64,000 bases of DNA. Origin: SCRA01 sp035533275 (lineage in GTDB: Bacteria; Vulcanimicrobiota; Vulcanimicrobiia; Vulcanimicrobiales; SCRA01). Positions 57,655-64,000 of the stretch are shown here, in pieces; within the stretch, counting starts at the first letter, position 1, and each line of letters begins with the position of its first letter. The stretch is from contig DATLUD010000010.1 in NCBI GenBank assembly GCA_035533275.1, positions 35,266-99,265 on the forward strand. The letters are read 5' to 3'. Below the pieces are notes generated by a model. That model saw only the letters and a program-made list of their open reading frames with translations. It was not told the origin of the DNA and did not search any database. A program made the translations under genes and the position numbers.

Positions 57655-58547
57655 GCGCAGAGCGCCTCCAGCACAGCCATGCGCGCGAAGACGCCGTTGG
57701 CGACTTGGTTGACGTAGCGGCAGCCGGAGAAGGCGAGCACGTCGTCGGTGAGCTCGACGCCGCGGTTGTAGGGCCCGGGGTGCATCACGACGGCGCCGTC
57801 GCGCAGGCGCTCCAGGCGCCGCGCGTTGAGCTGGTATTGGGCGGCGTACGCCGCCACGCTGGGAACCAGCGCGCTGTCCAGACGCTCGCGCTGGATGCGC
57901 AGCAGCATCACGGCGTTGACGGTGGGCAGGACTTCGTCGAGATCGCGCTCGACGCGAACGCCTTCTTGCGCCATGGCGTCGGGCAGCAGCGTGCGCGGCC
58001 CCACCAGCACGATCTCGGCGCCCAGCGCCCGCAGGCCCAGGATGTTCGAGCGCGCGACGCGCGAGTGGGCGACGTCGCCGACGATGGCCACGCGCAGGCC
58101 GGCGATGCGGCCGAACTCTTGGCGCAGCGTCATCACGTCGAGGAGCGCTTGCGTGGGGTGGGCGTGGGTGCCGTCGCCGGCGTTGACCACGTGCCCCGGA
58201 AAGCTGCGCGCCAGCGCGTAGGGGAAACCCGACTCACCGTGTCGGACCACCACCGTTCCCACGCCCATGGCCGAGAGCGTGATCGCGGTGTCGGCGATCG
58301 ACTCGCCTTTGACCATCGAGGACTCGCGCGGGTCGATGGTGACCACCTCGGCGCCCAGGCGGTGCTCCGCGATGGCGAAGCTGGTCTGCGTGCGCGTGGA
58401 GGGCTCGAAGAAGAGGTTGACGACGGGGATGCCGGCCAGGGCGCGGCGGGGAGAGGGGTCGCGATGGAAGGCTTCGGCCCGGTCGAGGAGCGCGACGAGC
58501 TCCTCGGCGGAGAGATCGTCGAGGTCGAGCAGGTTACGAGGAGGCAT
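57651..58547 (-). CDS. pyrB: Aspartate carbamoyltransferase catalytic subunit
   Basis: Condenses carbamoyl phosphate and aspartate. The 298-residue product contains the carbamoyl-phosphate motif NLFFEPSTRTQTSF, SMVKGESIADT, NAGDGTHAHPTQALLDVMTL and MHPGPYNRGVEL. The ATG at 58547 overlaps the pyrR stop by 14 bases; longer frames lie over pyrR. No regulatory subunit gene (pyrI) is present. Confidence 0.96.
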   Translation of the reverse strand: MPPRNLLDLDDLSAEELVALLDRAEAFHRDPSPRRALAGIPVVNLFFEPSTRTQTSFAIAEHRLGAEVVTIDPRESSMVKGESIADTAITLSAMGVGTVVVRHGESGFPYALARSFPGHVVNAGDGTHAHPTQALLDVMTLRQEFGRIAGLRVAIVGDVAHSRVARSNILGLRALGAEIVLVGPRTLLPDAMAQEGVRVERDLDEVLPTVNAVMLLRIQRERLDSALVPSVAAYAAQYQLNARRLERLRDGAVVMHPGPYNRGVELTDDVLAFSGCRYVNQVANGVFARMAVLEALCA

Positions 58548-59091
58548 CGTCCTCGCGGACCGTGATGACGACGGAGTCCTCGGGAGCGGGTTCGGGCGAG
58601 AGGCGCACTTCGATGTGCTCCCGCCGGGAGCTGGGCACGTAGCGGCCCACGTAGTCCGGCTGGATCGGGAGCTCGCGCAGGCCGCGGTCGACCAGCACGG
58701 CCAGACGCACGGCGCGCGGGCGGCCGAGATCGGTGACGGCGTCGAGGGCGCTGCGCACGGTGCGCCCCGTGTAGAGCACGTCGTCCACGACAACCACCTC
58801 GCGGTTGGTGACGTCGTCGTAGACTTCCGTTTCGGGGATCTCGCGCATCACGTCGTCGTCGCGGTAGAGCTGGACGTTGAGGAAGCCGACCTTGGGTGCC
58901 TTGCCGGTGATCTGGGCGATCTGCGCGGCCAGCCGGTGGACCAGAGCCTCGCCGCCGCGGCGGATGCCGATCAGCAGGACGCCCTCCTGCGCGCTCTCGG
59001 GCTCCACGATCTGGTGGGCCATGCGGGCGATGGCTCGCTCGATCATCTCGGCGCCCATCAGCGTGCGCTTTGGCTGCGTGGGGGTGATCAC
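58534..59091 (-). CDS. pyrR: Bifunctional pyrimidine regulator / uracil phosphoribosyltransferase PyrR
   Basis: A 185-residue PRTase-fold protein. The PRPP-binding loop VVVVDDVLYTGRTVRSALDAV near residue 97 and GIRRGGEALVHRLA near 42 are diagnostic. In many bacteria it binds pyr mRNA when UMP is high and causes attenuation; no recognisable attenuator is visible in this operon, where pyrR follows valS with a GTGA overlap (GTG 59091). It may act on mRNA elsewhere, block translation, or function mainly as a uracil phosphoribosyltransferase. Confidence 0.94.
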   Translation of the reverse strand: MITPTQPKRTLMGAEMIERAIARMAHQIVEPESAQEGVLLIGIRRGGEALVHRLAAQIAQITGKAPKVGFLNVQLYRDDDVMREIPETEVYDDVTNREVVVVDDVLYTGRTVRSALDAVTDLGRPRAVRLAVLVDRGLRELPIQPDYVGRYVPSSRREHIEVRLSPEPAPEDSVVITVREDDASS

Positions 59092-61823
59092 TGGGTGGTT
59101 CTCAACTCCGTCGTTCGGGTGCGCGTGCGCTGCAGCTCTCCGGCATACCCGGCGAGCTTCTCGCGCTCCTTCTGGACGATCTCCGGGGGCGCCTTCAGCG
59201 CGAACGACGCGTTGGCGAGCTTCTTCTCCAGCCGCTCGACCTCGCCGCGCAGGCGCCGCTCCTCGGCCTCCAGGCGCGCGATCTCCTGAGCCACGGCGTC
59301 GGCACCGAGCTGGACGTGCACCTCGCCCAGCGAGACCCGGTCGGAGATGGTGGTGCCGGCCGAGGCGAGCCCGACAGCTTGCGCGGAGTCGAGGACGCGC
59401 ACGCGCGCGAGGCGGCCGATCAAGGCCGACTCCTCGGGGCGGAGCGAGGCGCCCACGATCGCGGCCTCCGGGGTCTCGCGCGGCGGGAGCCCCGCGTCGG
59501 CCTTCAGGCGGCGTAGCGCGACGACGGCCTCCATGAGCGCCTCGAAGCGCGCCGCCGCCGCGGCGTCGGCGGGGTATGCTTGCGCTGCCGGCCAGGGCGC
59601 GCGCACGATCGTCTCGTCCGGCGCGCCCGTGCGCTGCGGGAGCATCTGCCAGATCTCCTCGGTGACGAACGGCGCGATGGGATGGAGCAGGCGCAGCGCG
59701 GCGTCGAGCACGGTGGTGAGCACGGCGGCGCGGCTGGGCGTGGGCTCCTTGGCGGCCTCGAGATACCAGTCGCAGTACTCGTTCCAGAGGAACTTCCAGA
59801 GCCGGTCGGCGGCGGTGGAGAACTCGTACGCCTCGTAGGCCTTGGTGACCACGTCGATGGTCTCGCGCAGGCGCGTGAGGATCCAGCGGTCGGCCAGCGT
59901 CAGCTCGCCGGCGGGCGGAAGCGCGTGCGTCGCGCGGCGGTCCTCCTGCGCGATGGAGAGCGCGAAGCGCGCAGCGTTCCAGATCTTGTTGTTGAAGTTG
60001 CGCGACTCCTCGCAGCGCGACTCGCTGAAGCGCAGCTCCTGCGACTCCAAGTGCATCTGGCGGATGATGCCCAGACGTGTGGCGTCGGCGCCGTATTTCT
60101 CGATGAGATCGAGCGGATCGATGGAGTTGCCCAGCGACTTCGACATCTTGCGCCCCTGCTGGTCGAAGACCAGCGGGGTGATCAGCACGTCGCGGAACGG
60201 CGGGCGCTCGCGGTCCACGAAGTGCATCCCCAGCATCACCATGCGCGCCACCCACAGGAAGATGATCTCCTGGGCCGTGATGAGCACCTGCGTGGGATAC
60301 CAGGCCTCGAGCTCTTTGGTCTGCTTGGGCCAGCCCAGGATCGAGAACGGCCAGAGGCCGCTGGAGAACCAGGTGTCCAGCGTGTCCTCGTCGCGCGCGA
60401 TCTCGTCGGTGGCGTGCTCCGCGCGCGCGATGCGCCGGGCCTCGTCCTCGCTCTCCGCGACGATGACCGCGCCCTCGGGCGTGTACCAGACGGGGAGGCG
60501 GTGACCCCACCACACCTGGCGCGAAATGTTCCAGTCGCGGATGTTCTCCAGCCACTGCGCGTAGGTGCGGCCGTGGCGCTCGGGGACGAAGCGCAGGCGC
60601 CCGTCTCTGAGTGCTTCGAGCCCGGGCTTGGCCAGCGACTCCATCTTGACGAACCACTGCAGCGAGAGCAGCGGCTCGATCACCGTGCCGCAGCGCGAGC
60701 AGAGCGCGACGTTGTGGTGGTGCGGCTCCGTCTTCACGAGGAAGCCTTGCGCCTGCAGATCGCGCACCACGCGCGCGCGCGCCTCGTTGCGGTCGAGGCC
60801 CGCGTAGGCGGTGCCCGCCTCGGCGGTCATCTTGGCGTCGAGGCCGATCACGCTGGGCATCGGCAGCGCATGGCGCACGCCGATCTCGTAGTCGGTCTGG
60901 TCGTGCGCCGGGGTCACCTTGACGGCGCCCGTGCCGAACTCGCGCTCCACGGCGGCGTCGGCGACGACGGGGATGGGGCGGTTCTGCAGCGGCAGCAGCA
61001 CCTGCTTGCCGACGAGGGCGCGGTAACGCTCGTCGTCGGGATGGACGGCGACGGCCGTGTCGCCGAGCATCGTCTCCGGGCGCGTGGTCGCCACGATGAC
61101 CCCCGCTCGTAGACTCGCTGGGGACCCCGATTGATGGGAAGTCCCTTCGGGAGCGGAATCGTTCGAGGACGATTCCTTCGCGTCGCTCGCGAACGGGTAA
61201 CGGATGTGCCAGAGGCTACCGTCGCGCTCGTCGTGCTCCACCTCGGCGTCGGAGAGCGTGGAGGCGCAGGTGGGGCACCAGTTGACCAGGCGGTTGCCGC
61301 GGTAGATCAGCCCCTCGCGGTAAAGGTCGACGAAGACCTTGACCACGGCGGCGGAGAGCTCGGGGTCCATGGTGTAGCGCTCGCGCGCCCAATCGGGGCC
61401 GAAGCCCAGCAGGCGGAACTGCTGGTCGATGATGCCGCCGTACTCGTCCTTCCAGGCGCGGGCGCGCTCGAGGAACTTCTCGCGTCCCAGGTCGTGGCGG
61501 GTCTTCCCCTCTTTCGCCAGCTCGCGGTCGAGGACGGCCTGCGTGGCGATGGCGGCGTGATCGAGCCCGGGGATCCAGACGGCGTTCTCGCCACGCATGC
61601 GGTGGAAGCGCACCAGGATGTCCTGCGCCGTGTAGGTGGAGCCGTGGCCCAGGTGGGCGCGCCCCGTGATGTTGGGCGGGGGCATGGCGATGACGAACTT
61701 CGGGCGGCTGGGATCGGCGTCGGGCTCCTCGTGGAAGACGCCGGACTCCTCCCAGCGGCGGTACCACCGCTGCTCGACTTCCCGGGGATCGTACGCCTTG
61801 GCCGGCTCCGCGCGCTGCTCCAT
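59088..61823 (-). CDS. valS: Valyl-tRNA synthetase
   Basis: Class Ia synthetase of 911 residues charging tRNA-Val. HIGH-type motif in PPPNITGRAHLGHGS near residue 50, the editing domain beginning VIVATTRPETMLGDTAVAVHP, WWGHRLPVWY, KMSKSLGNSIDP near 570, the anticodon-binding domain and a C-terminal coiled coil (about 835-885) are all present. An unusual Ser/Asn/Glu-rich stretch of about 25 residues lies between RYPF and the VIVATTRPET motif (near residues 215-245); its DNA contains palindromes and looks inserted. The ATG at 61823 has GGAG directly abutting, so the ribosome site is odd. It heads the pyr/Bat series. Confidence 0.95.
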   Translation of the reverse strand: MEQRAEPAKAYDPREVEQRWYRRWEESGVFHEEPDADPSRPKFVIAMPPPNITGRAHLGHGSTYTAQDILVRFHRMRGENAVWIPGLDHAAIATQAVLDRELAKEGKTRHDLGREKFLERARAWKDEYGGIIDQQFRLLGFGPDWARERYTMDPELSAAVVKVFVDLYREGLIYRGNRLVNWCPTCASTLSDAEVEHDERDGSLWHIRYPFASDAKESSSNDSAPEGTSHQSGSPASLRAGVIVATTRPETMLGDTAVAVHPDDERYRALVGKQVLLPLQNRPIPVVADAAVEREFGTGAVKVTPAHDQTDYEIGVRHALPMPSVIGLDAKMTAEAGTAYAGLDRNEARARVVRDLQAQGFLVKTEPHHHNVALCSRCGTVIEPLLSLQWFVKMESLAKPGLEALRDGRLRFVPERHGRTYAQWLENIRDWNISRQVWWGHRLPVWYTPEGAVIVAESEDEARRIARAEHATDEIARDEDTLDTWFSSGLWPFSILGWPKQTKELEAWYPTQVLITAQEIIFLWVARMVMLGMHFVDRERPPFRDVLITPLVFDQQGRKMSKSLGNSIDPLDLIEKYGADATRLGIIRQMHLESQELRFSESRCEESRNFNNKIWNAARFALSIAQEDRRATHALPPAGELTLADRWILTRLRETIDVVTKAYEAYEFSTAADRLWKFLWNEYCDWYLEAAKEPTPSRAAVLTTVLDAALRLLHPIAPFVTEEIWQMLPQRTGAPDETIVRAPWPAAQAYPADAAAAARFEALMEAVVALRRLKADAGLPPRETPEAAIVGASLRPEESALIGRLARVRVLDSAQAVGLASAGTTISDRVSLGEVHVQLGADAVAQEIARLEAEERRLRGEVERLEKKLANASFALKAPPEIVQKEREKLAGYAGELQRTRTRTTELRTTQ
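61121..61176. repeat. Palindromic in-frame insertion within valS
   Basis: GGAATCGT (61155-61162) and ACGATTCC (61169-61176) form a perfect eight-base stem with a six-base loop, next to GGGAC (61121-61125) and GTCCC (61141-61145). The stretch is locally less GC-rich than its surroundings and encodes the Ser-rich segment absent from typical ValRS. It behaves like a short palindromic element that has entered a gene without breaking the frame. Confidence 0.5.
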
Positions 61824-61848
61824 CTCCGTTCTATGGTACTAGGGAGGG

Positions 61849-62004
61849 TCAAGGACGGAGGCCGCGCGCCTCGAGGAGCGAGACGACGGCGGCTCGCTGC
61901 CGCAGGCAGATCGCCGCCAAGGGTGCGGAGTTGAGCGCCGGCACCCCGAACCCAATGGCGAACGCCGTGAAGAATGCCGCAAGGAAGCCGCGAAAGACGA
62001 TCAC
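61849..62004 (-). CDS. Possible small membrane protein or 5'-broken gene
   Basis: From GTG 62004 this minus-strand frame encodes 51 residues with one strongly hydrophobic helix (VIVFRGFLAAFFTAFAIGFG) and a charged C-terminus. The frame stays open upstream with plausible protein (EEEFAAGLEGQSDRELTARR) but offers no standard start before running into Cys/Pro/Gly-rich sequence. It could be a real small membrane protein with a rare start, or the 3' end of a decayed gene. No Shine-Dalgarno sequence is convincing at GTG 62004. It lies just upstream of valS on the same strand. Confidence 0.3.
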   Translation of the reverse strand: MIVFRGFLAAFFTAFAIGFGVPALNSAPLAAICLRQRAAVVSLLEARGLRP

Positions 62005-62216
62005 GGCGGTGAGCGCCTTGCGCCGGGCGGTCAGCTCCCGGTCGGATTGCCCCTCCAGGCCGGCGGCGAACTCTTCCTCACCAATGGCCGGGCGTTCGCG
62101 CGACCGTGCCGCCGGACCTACGGGCGAGCCCGGCTGCCTGCAGCGCGGAGAGGTGCCCTCGCCGGGGACAGCGCAAAGGAACGGCGTTAGAGCGCAGCCA
62201 GGGGAGGATGCCGCAG
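62005..62216. other. Interval upstream of the acyl-CoA synthetase
   Basis: About 210 bases with no clear gene; with the small minus-strand frame at 61849-62004 it separates valS from the synthetase. I looked for a T-box leader for valS and a PyrR-type attenuator and saw neither. The only distinct signal is the GGGGAGG ribosome-binding site at 62201-62207. Confidence 0.5.
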
Positions 62217-63839
62217 ATGGCGCAGACCGCGACCGCCAACTCGTACTGGAACGTTCCCGAGCGGTTCAATTTCGCGCGCGACGTGATCGACGCGCTGGCC
62301 CGCGAGGACCGTCTGGGCCTGGTCTTCCTGGACAAGGCTGGCCACGAGCGCCGCTACTCGTTTCCCGAGATCGCACGCGAGTCCAAGCGTTACGCCGCGG
62401 CCCTGCGCGACCAAGGGATCGGCAAGGGCGAGAAGGTGCTGGTGGTGATCCCCAAGCGCCCGGAGTGGCTCTTCTCGATGCTGGCGCTCTTGCGCATCGG
62501 GGCCGTGGCGGTGCCGTCCAGCGAGCAGCTGCGCGCGAAGGACCTGCTCTTCCGCGCCAACCACGGCGAGGCGACCGCGGCCATCTCCTACTTCGCGCAG
62601 GCGGGAGAGTTCGACGCGATGCGCGAGGGTGCGGCGAGCCTGCGCGCGTTCCTGATGCTGGGCGGAGAGCGCCCCGGATGGACCGCCTTGGAGCCGCTGG
62701 CCGCCGCCGCCGGCGAGGGCTGGGCGGGCACGGAGACGCTGGCAAACGACCCGGCGTACCTGGTCTACACCTCGGGGACCACCAAGGATCCCAAGGGCGT
62801 GCTCCACGTGCAGGCCTACACCTACGCCAAGCGCAGTCAGGCCCAGCTCTGGCTGGACGCCAAGCCCCAGGATCTGGTGTGGTGCACCGCGGGCACCGGC
62901 TGGGCGAAGTCGCTGTGGAACGTGCTGCTGGGGCCGTGGTCGTGCGGCTCCGCGATCGTGCTTCACGAAGGCGGCTTCGATCCCGTGGAGCGGATGGATC
63001 TGCTGGAACGCCTGGGCGTGAGCGTGCTCTGTCAGGCGCCCACCGAGTACCGCCTGGAGGCGAAGCTGGAGGGCTTGGGCACGCGCTGGAAGCTGCCGAA
63101 GCTGCGCCACGCGGTCTCGGCGGGCGAGCCGCTCAACCCCGAAGTCATCAAGGCGTTCAAGGACGCCTACGCCATGACGATCTACGACGGCTACGGCCAG
63201 ACCGAGAACTCGTTGCTGGTGGCCAACTTGCCCGGCATGGACGTGCGCCCTGGCTCGATGGGCAAGCCGACGCCGGGCCACGAGGTGGAGATCATCGACG
63301 AGGACGGCAACGTCTGCGCCGAGGGCGTGGTGGGCGACATCGGCTTGAAGGACCATCCGCCGACGCTTTTCCAGGAGTACTACAAGAACCCGGAGGAGAC
63401 GCAGCGCTCCTATCGTGGCGCGTACTACCTCACGGGCGACCGCGCCACGCGCGACGCCGACGGCTACCTGTGGTTCGTGGGGCGCGCCGACGACGTGATC
63501 TCCTCGGCCGGGTACCGCATCGGCCCCTTCGAGGTGGAGAGCGCGCTGCTGACGCACCCCGCGGTCAAGGAGTCGGCGGTGGTCGGCTCGCCGGACGCCG
63601 ATCGCGGCAATCTGGTCAAGGCGTTCGTGGTGCTGCGCGAGGGATATGCGGGAACGCCGGAGCTGGCGGCCGAGCTGCAAGAGCACTGCAAGCGCGAGAC
63701 GGCGCCTTATAAGTACCCGCGCGAGATCGAGTTCGTGGCGGACCTGCCCAAGACGTCGAGCGGGAAGATCCGCCGCGTCGAGCTGCGTCAGATGGAGCTC
63801 AAGCGCAAGGGAGCCACGCAAGCCAGCGGGTTCGTCTAG
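62217..63839 (+). CDS. AMP-forming acyl-CoA synthetase (medium-chain/ACSM-like)
   Basis: ANL-superfamily ligase, 540 residues. A3 motif YTSGTTKDPKGVLH near residue 180, the ACSM-type WCTAGTGWAKSLWNVLLGPW block near 222, A5 YDGYGQTENS near 322, A8 YLTGDRATRDADGYLWFVGRADDVISSAGYRIGPFEVE near 405 and the A10 lysine block KTSSGKIRRVELR near 511 are intact. This branch activates medium-chain or aryl acids. I chose ATG 62217 because GGGGAGG lies nine bases upstream; ATG 62208 abuts that site. The gene stands alone on the plus strand, divergent from valS. Confidence 0.92.
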   Translation: MAQTATANSYWNVPERFNFARDVIDALAREDRLGLVFLDKAGHERRYSFPEIARESKRYAAALRDQGIGKGEKVLVVIPKRPEWLFSMLALLRIGAVAVPSSEQLRAKDLLFRANHGEATAAISYFAQAGEFDAMREGAASLRAFLMLGGERPGWTALEPLAAAAGEGWAGTETLANDPAYLVYTSGTTKDPKGVLHVQAYTYAKRSQAQLWLDAKPQDLVWCTAGTGWAKSLWNVLLGPWSCGSAIVLHEGGFDPVERMDLLERLGVSVLCQAPTEYRLEAKLEGLGTRWKLPKLRHAVSAGEPLNPEVIKAFKDAYAMTIYDGYGQTENSLLVANLPGMDVRPGSMGKPTPGHEVEIIDEDGNVCAEGVVGDIGLKDHPPTLFQEYYKNPEETQRSYRGAYYLTGDRATRDADGYLWFVGRADDVISSAGYRIGPFEVESALLTHPAVKESAVVGSPDADRGNLVKAFVVLREGYAGTPELAAELQEHCKRETAPYKYPREIEFVADLPKTSSGKIRRVELRQMELKRKGATQASGFV

Positions 63840-63852
63840 AGGGCGGGCGCAT

Positions 63853-64000
63853 GTGGCATCTTCGCCGCTTGGCGGCAACGGGGCTGCGGCCGTGGCGCAT
63901 CTGGACTCCGCCGCACAGCGTTTCCGCTTCATGCCCGTCACGTCGGGCGAGACCACACTCACGATGGCCTACGTGCGTCCGTGGGAGCACAATGGTCCCG
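63853..64000 (+). pseudogene. 5'-truncated chagasin-like (I42 protease inhibitor) fragment, runs off the window
   Basis: In the frame of GTG 63853 the sequence reads through SPLGGNGAAAV and then RFRFMPVTSGETTLTMAYVRPWE, which matches the C-terminal half of chagasin-family cysteine-protease inhibitors, including the YxRPW motif. The N-terminal half with the NPTTGF loop should lie about 55 residues earlier, but only 13 bases separate this frame from the acyl-CoA synthetase stop. Either the domain is truncated or the family likeness is partial. The 3' end is outside the window. No good Shine-Dalgarno sequence is present. Confidence 0.4.

Noticed and set aside
61824..62216. T-box or PyrR attenuator upstream of the valS-pyr operon
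   Set aside because: No T-box consensus (AGGGTGGNACCGCG-like) and no antiterminator/terminator pair with a T-run could be found on the minus strand.

Overview
The window is a dense, GC-rich bacterial chromosome segment with 56 intact or window-truncated protein genes, two doubtful fragments, no RNA gene that I can recognise, no CRISPR array, no phage module and no intact insertion sequence. The gene set (valS-pyrR-pyrB-pyrC-carA on one strand, a PASTA kinase beside a class B penicillin-binding protein, ruvCAB, gmk, a bacterial Rqc2 homologue, phosphoketolase plus acetate kinase, many GTG starts and several promoters that imply leaderless mRNAs) points to a 'Terrabacteria'-type lineage. An uncultured phylum such as Eremiobacterota/Vulcanimicrobiota or a relative would fit, but I cannot fix the taxon from sequence alone.

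Layout. 1-6431: gmk fragment, rqcH, a heme-copper-oxidase-like membrane protein, queA, and a Xre-cupin regulator divergent from lrgAB, then a DUF5069 gene. 6546-23289: a catabolic island. Its left wing holds methylmalonate-semialdehyde dehydrogenase, an aminotransferase, an HpaI-type aldolase, a RraA-type protein and an Ldh-type dehydrogenase. A five-gene Liv-type ABC transporter follows. A divergent IclR regulator then heads a right wing of cyclic amidohydrolase, family III CoA-transferase, CitE-like lyase, metal-dependent cyclase and MmgE/PrpD protein. 23292-28195: acetate kinase, phosphoketolase and malonyl-CoA decarboxylase. 28261-32949: SpoIID-type protein, nitroreductase, pirin, CsgG-type protein and a MazEF toxin-antitoxin pair. 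33354-40697: ruvB-ruvA-ruvC, PASTA kinase, class B PBP, an unknown 234-residue protein and a small membrane protein. 40694-45157: carB and an MFS transporter.

From 61823 down to 45132 thirteen genes run on the minus strand with overlaps or gaps of at most 72 bases: valS, pyrR, pyrB, pyrC, carA, a BatD-like protein, MoxR, two GAF-GGDEF-EAL proteins, rmuC, a DUF58 protein, a BatA-like VWA protein and a MaoC hydratase. The MoxR/BatD half and the DUF58/VWA half of an apparent Bat-type cluster are thus split by two tandem cyclic-di-GMP genes and rmuC. One c-di-GMP paralogue keeps all its phosphodiesterase residues and the other has lost one, while both have damaged GGDEF motifs. The right end has an acyl-CoA synthetase and a 5'-truncated chagasin-like fragment.

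The strongest leads are the interrupted Bat/c-di-GMP cluster, the unassigned pathway behind the IclR-Liv island, a palindromic in-frame insertion in valS, a 152-base element with 17-base perfect terminal inverted repeats between pknB and ruvC, and promoters whose -10 boxes place the start point on or next to the start codon.
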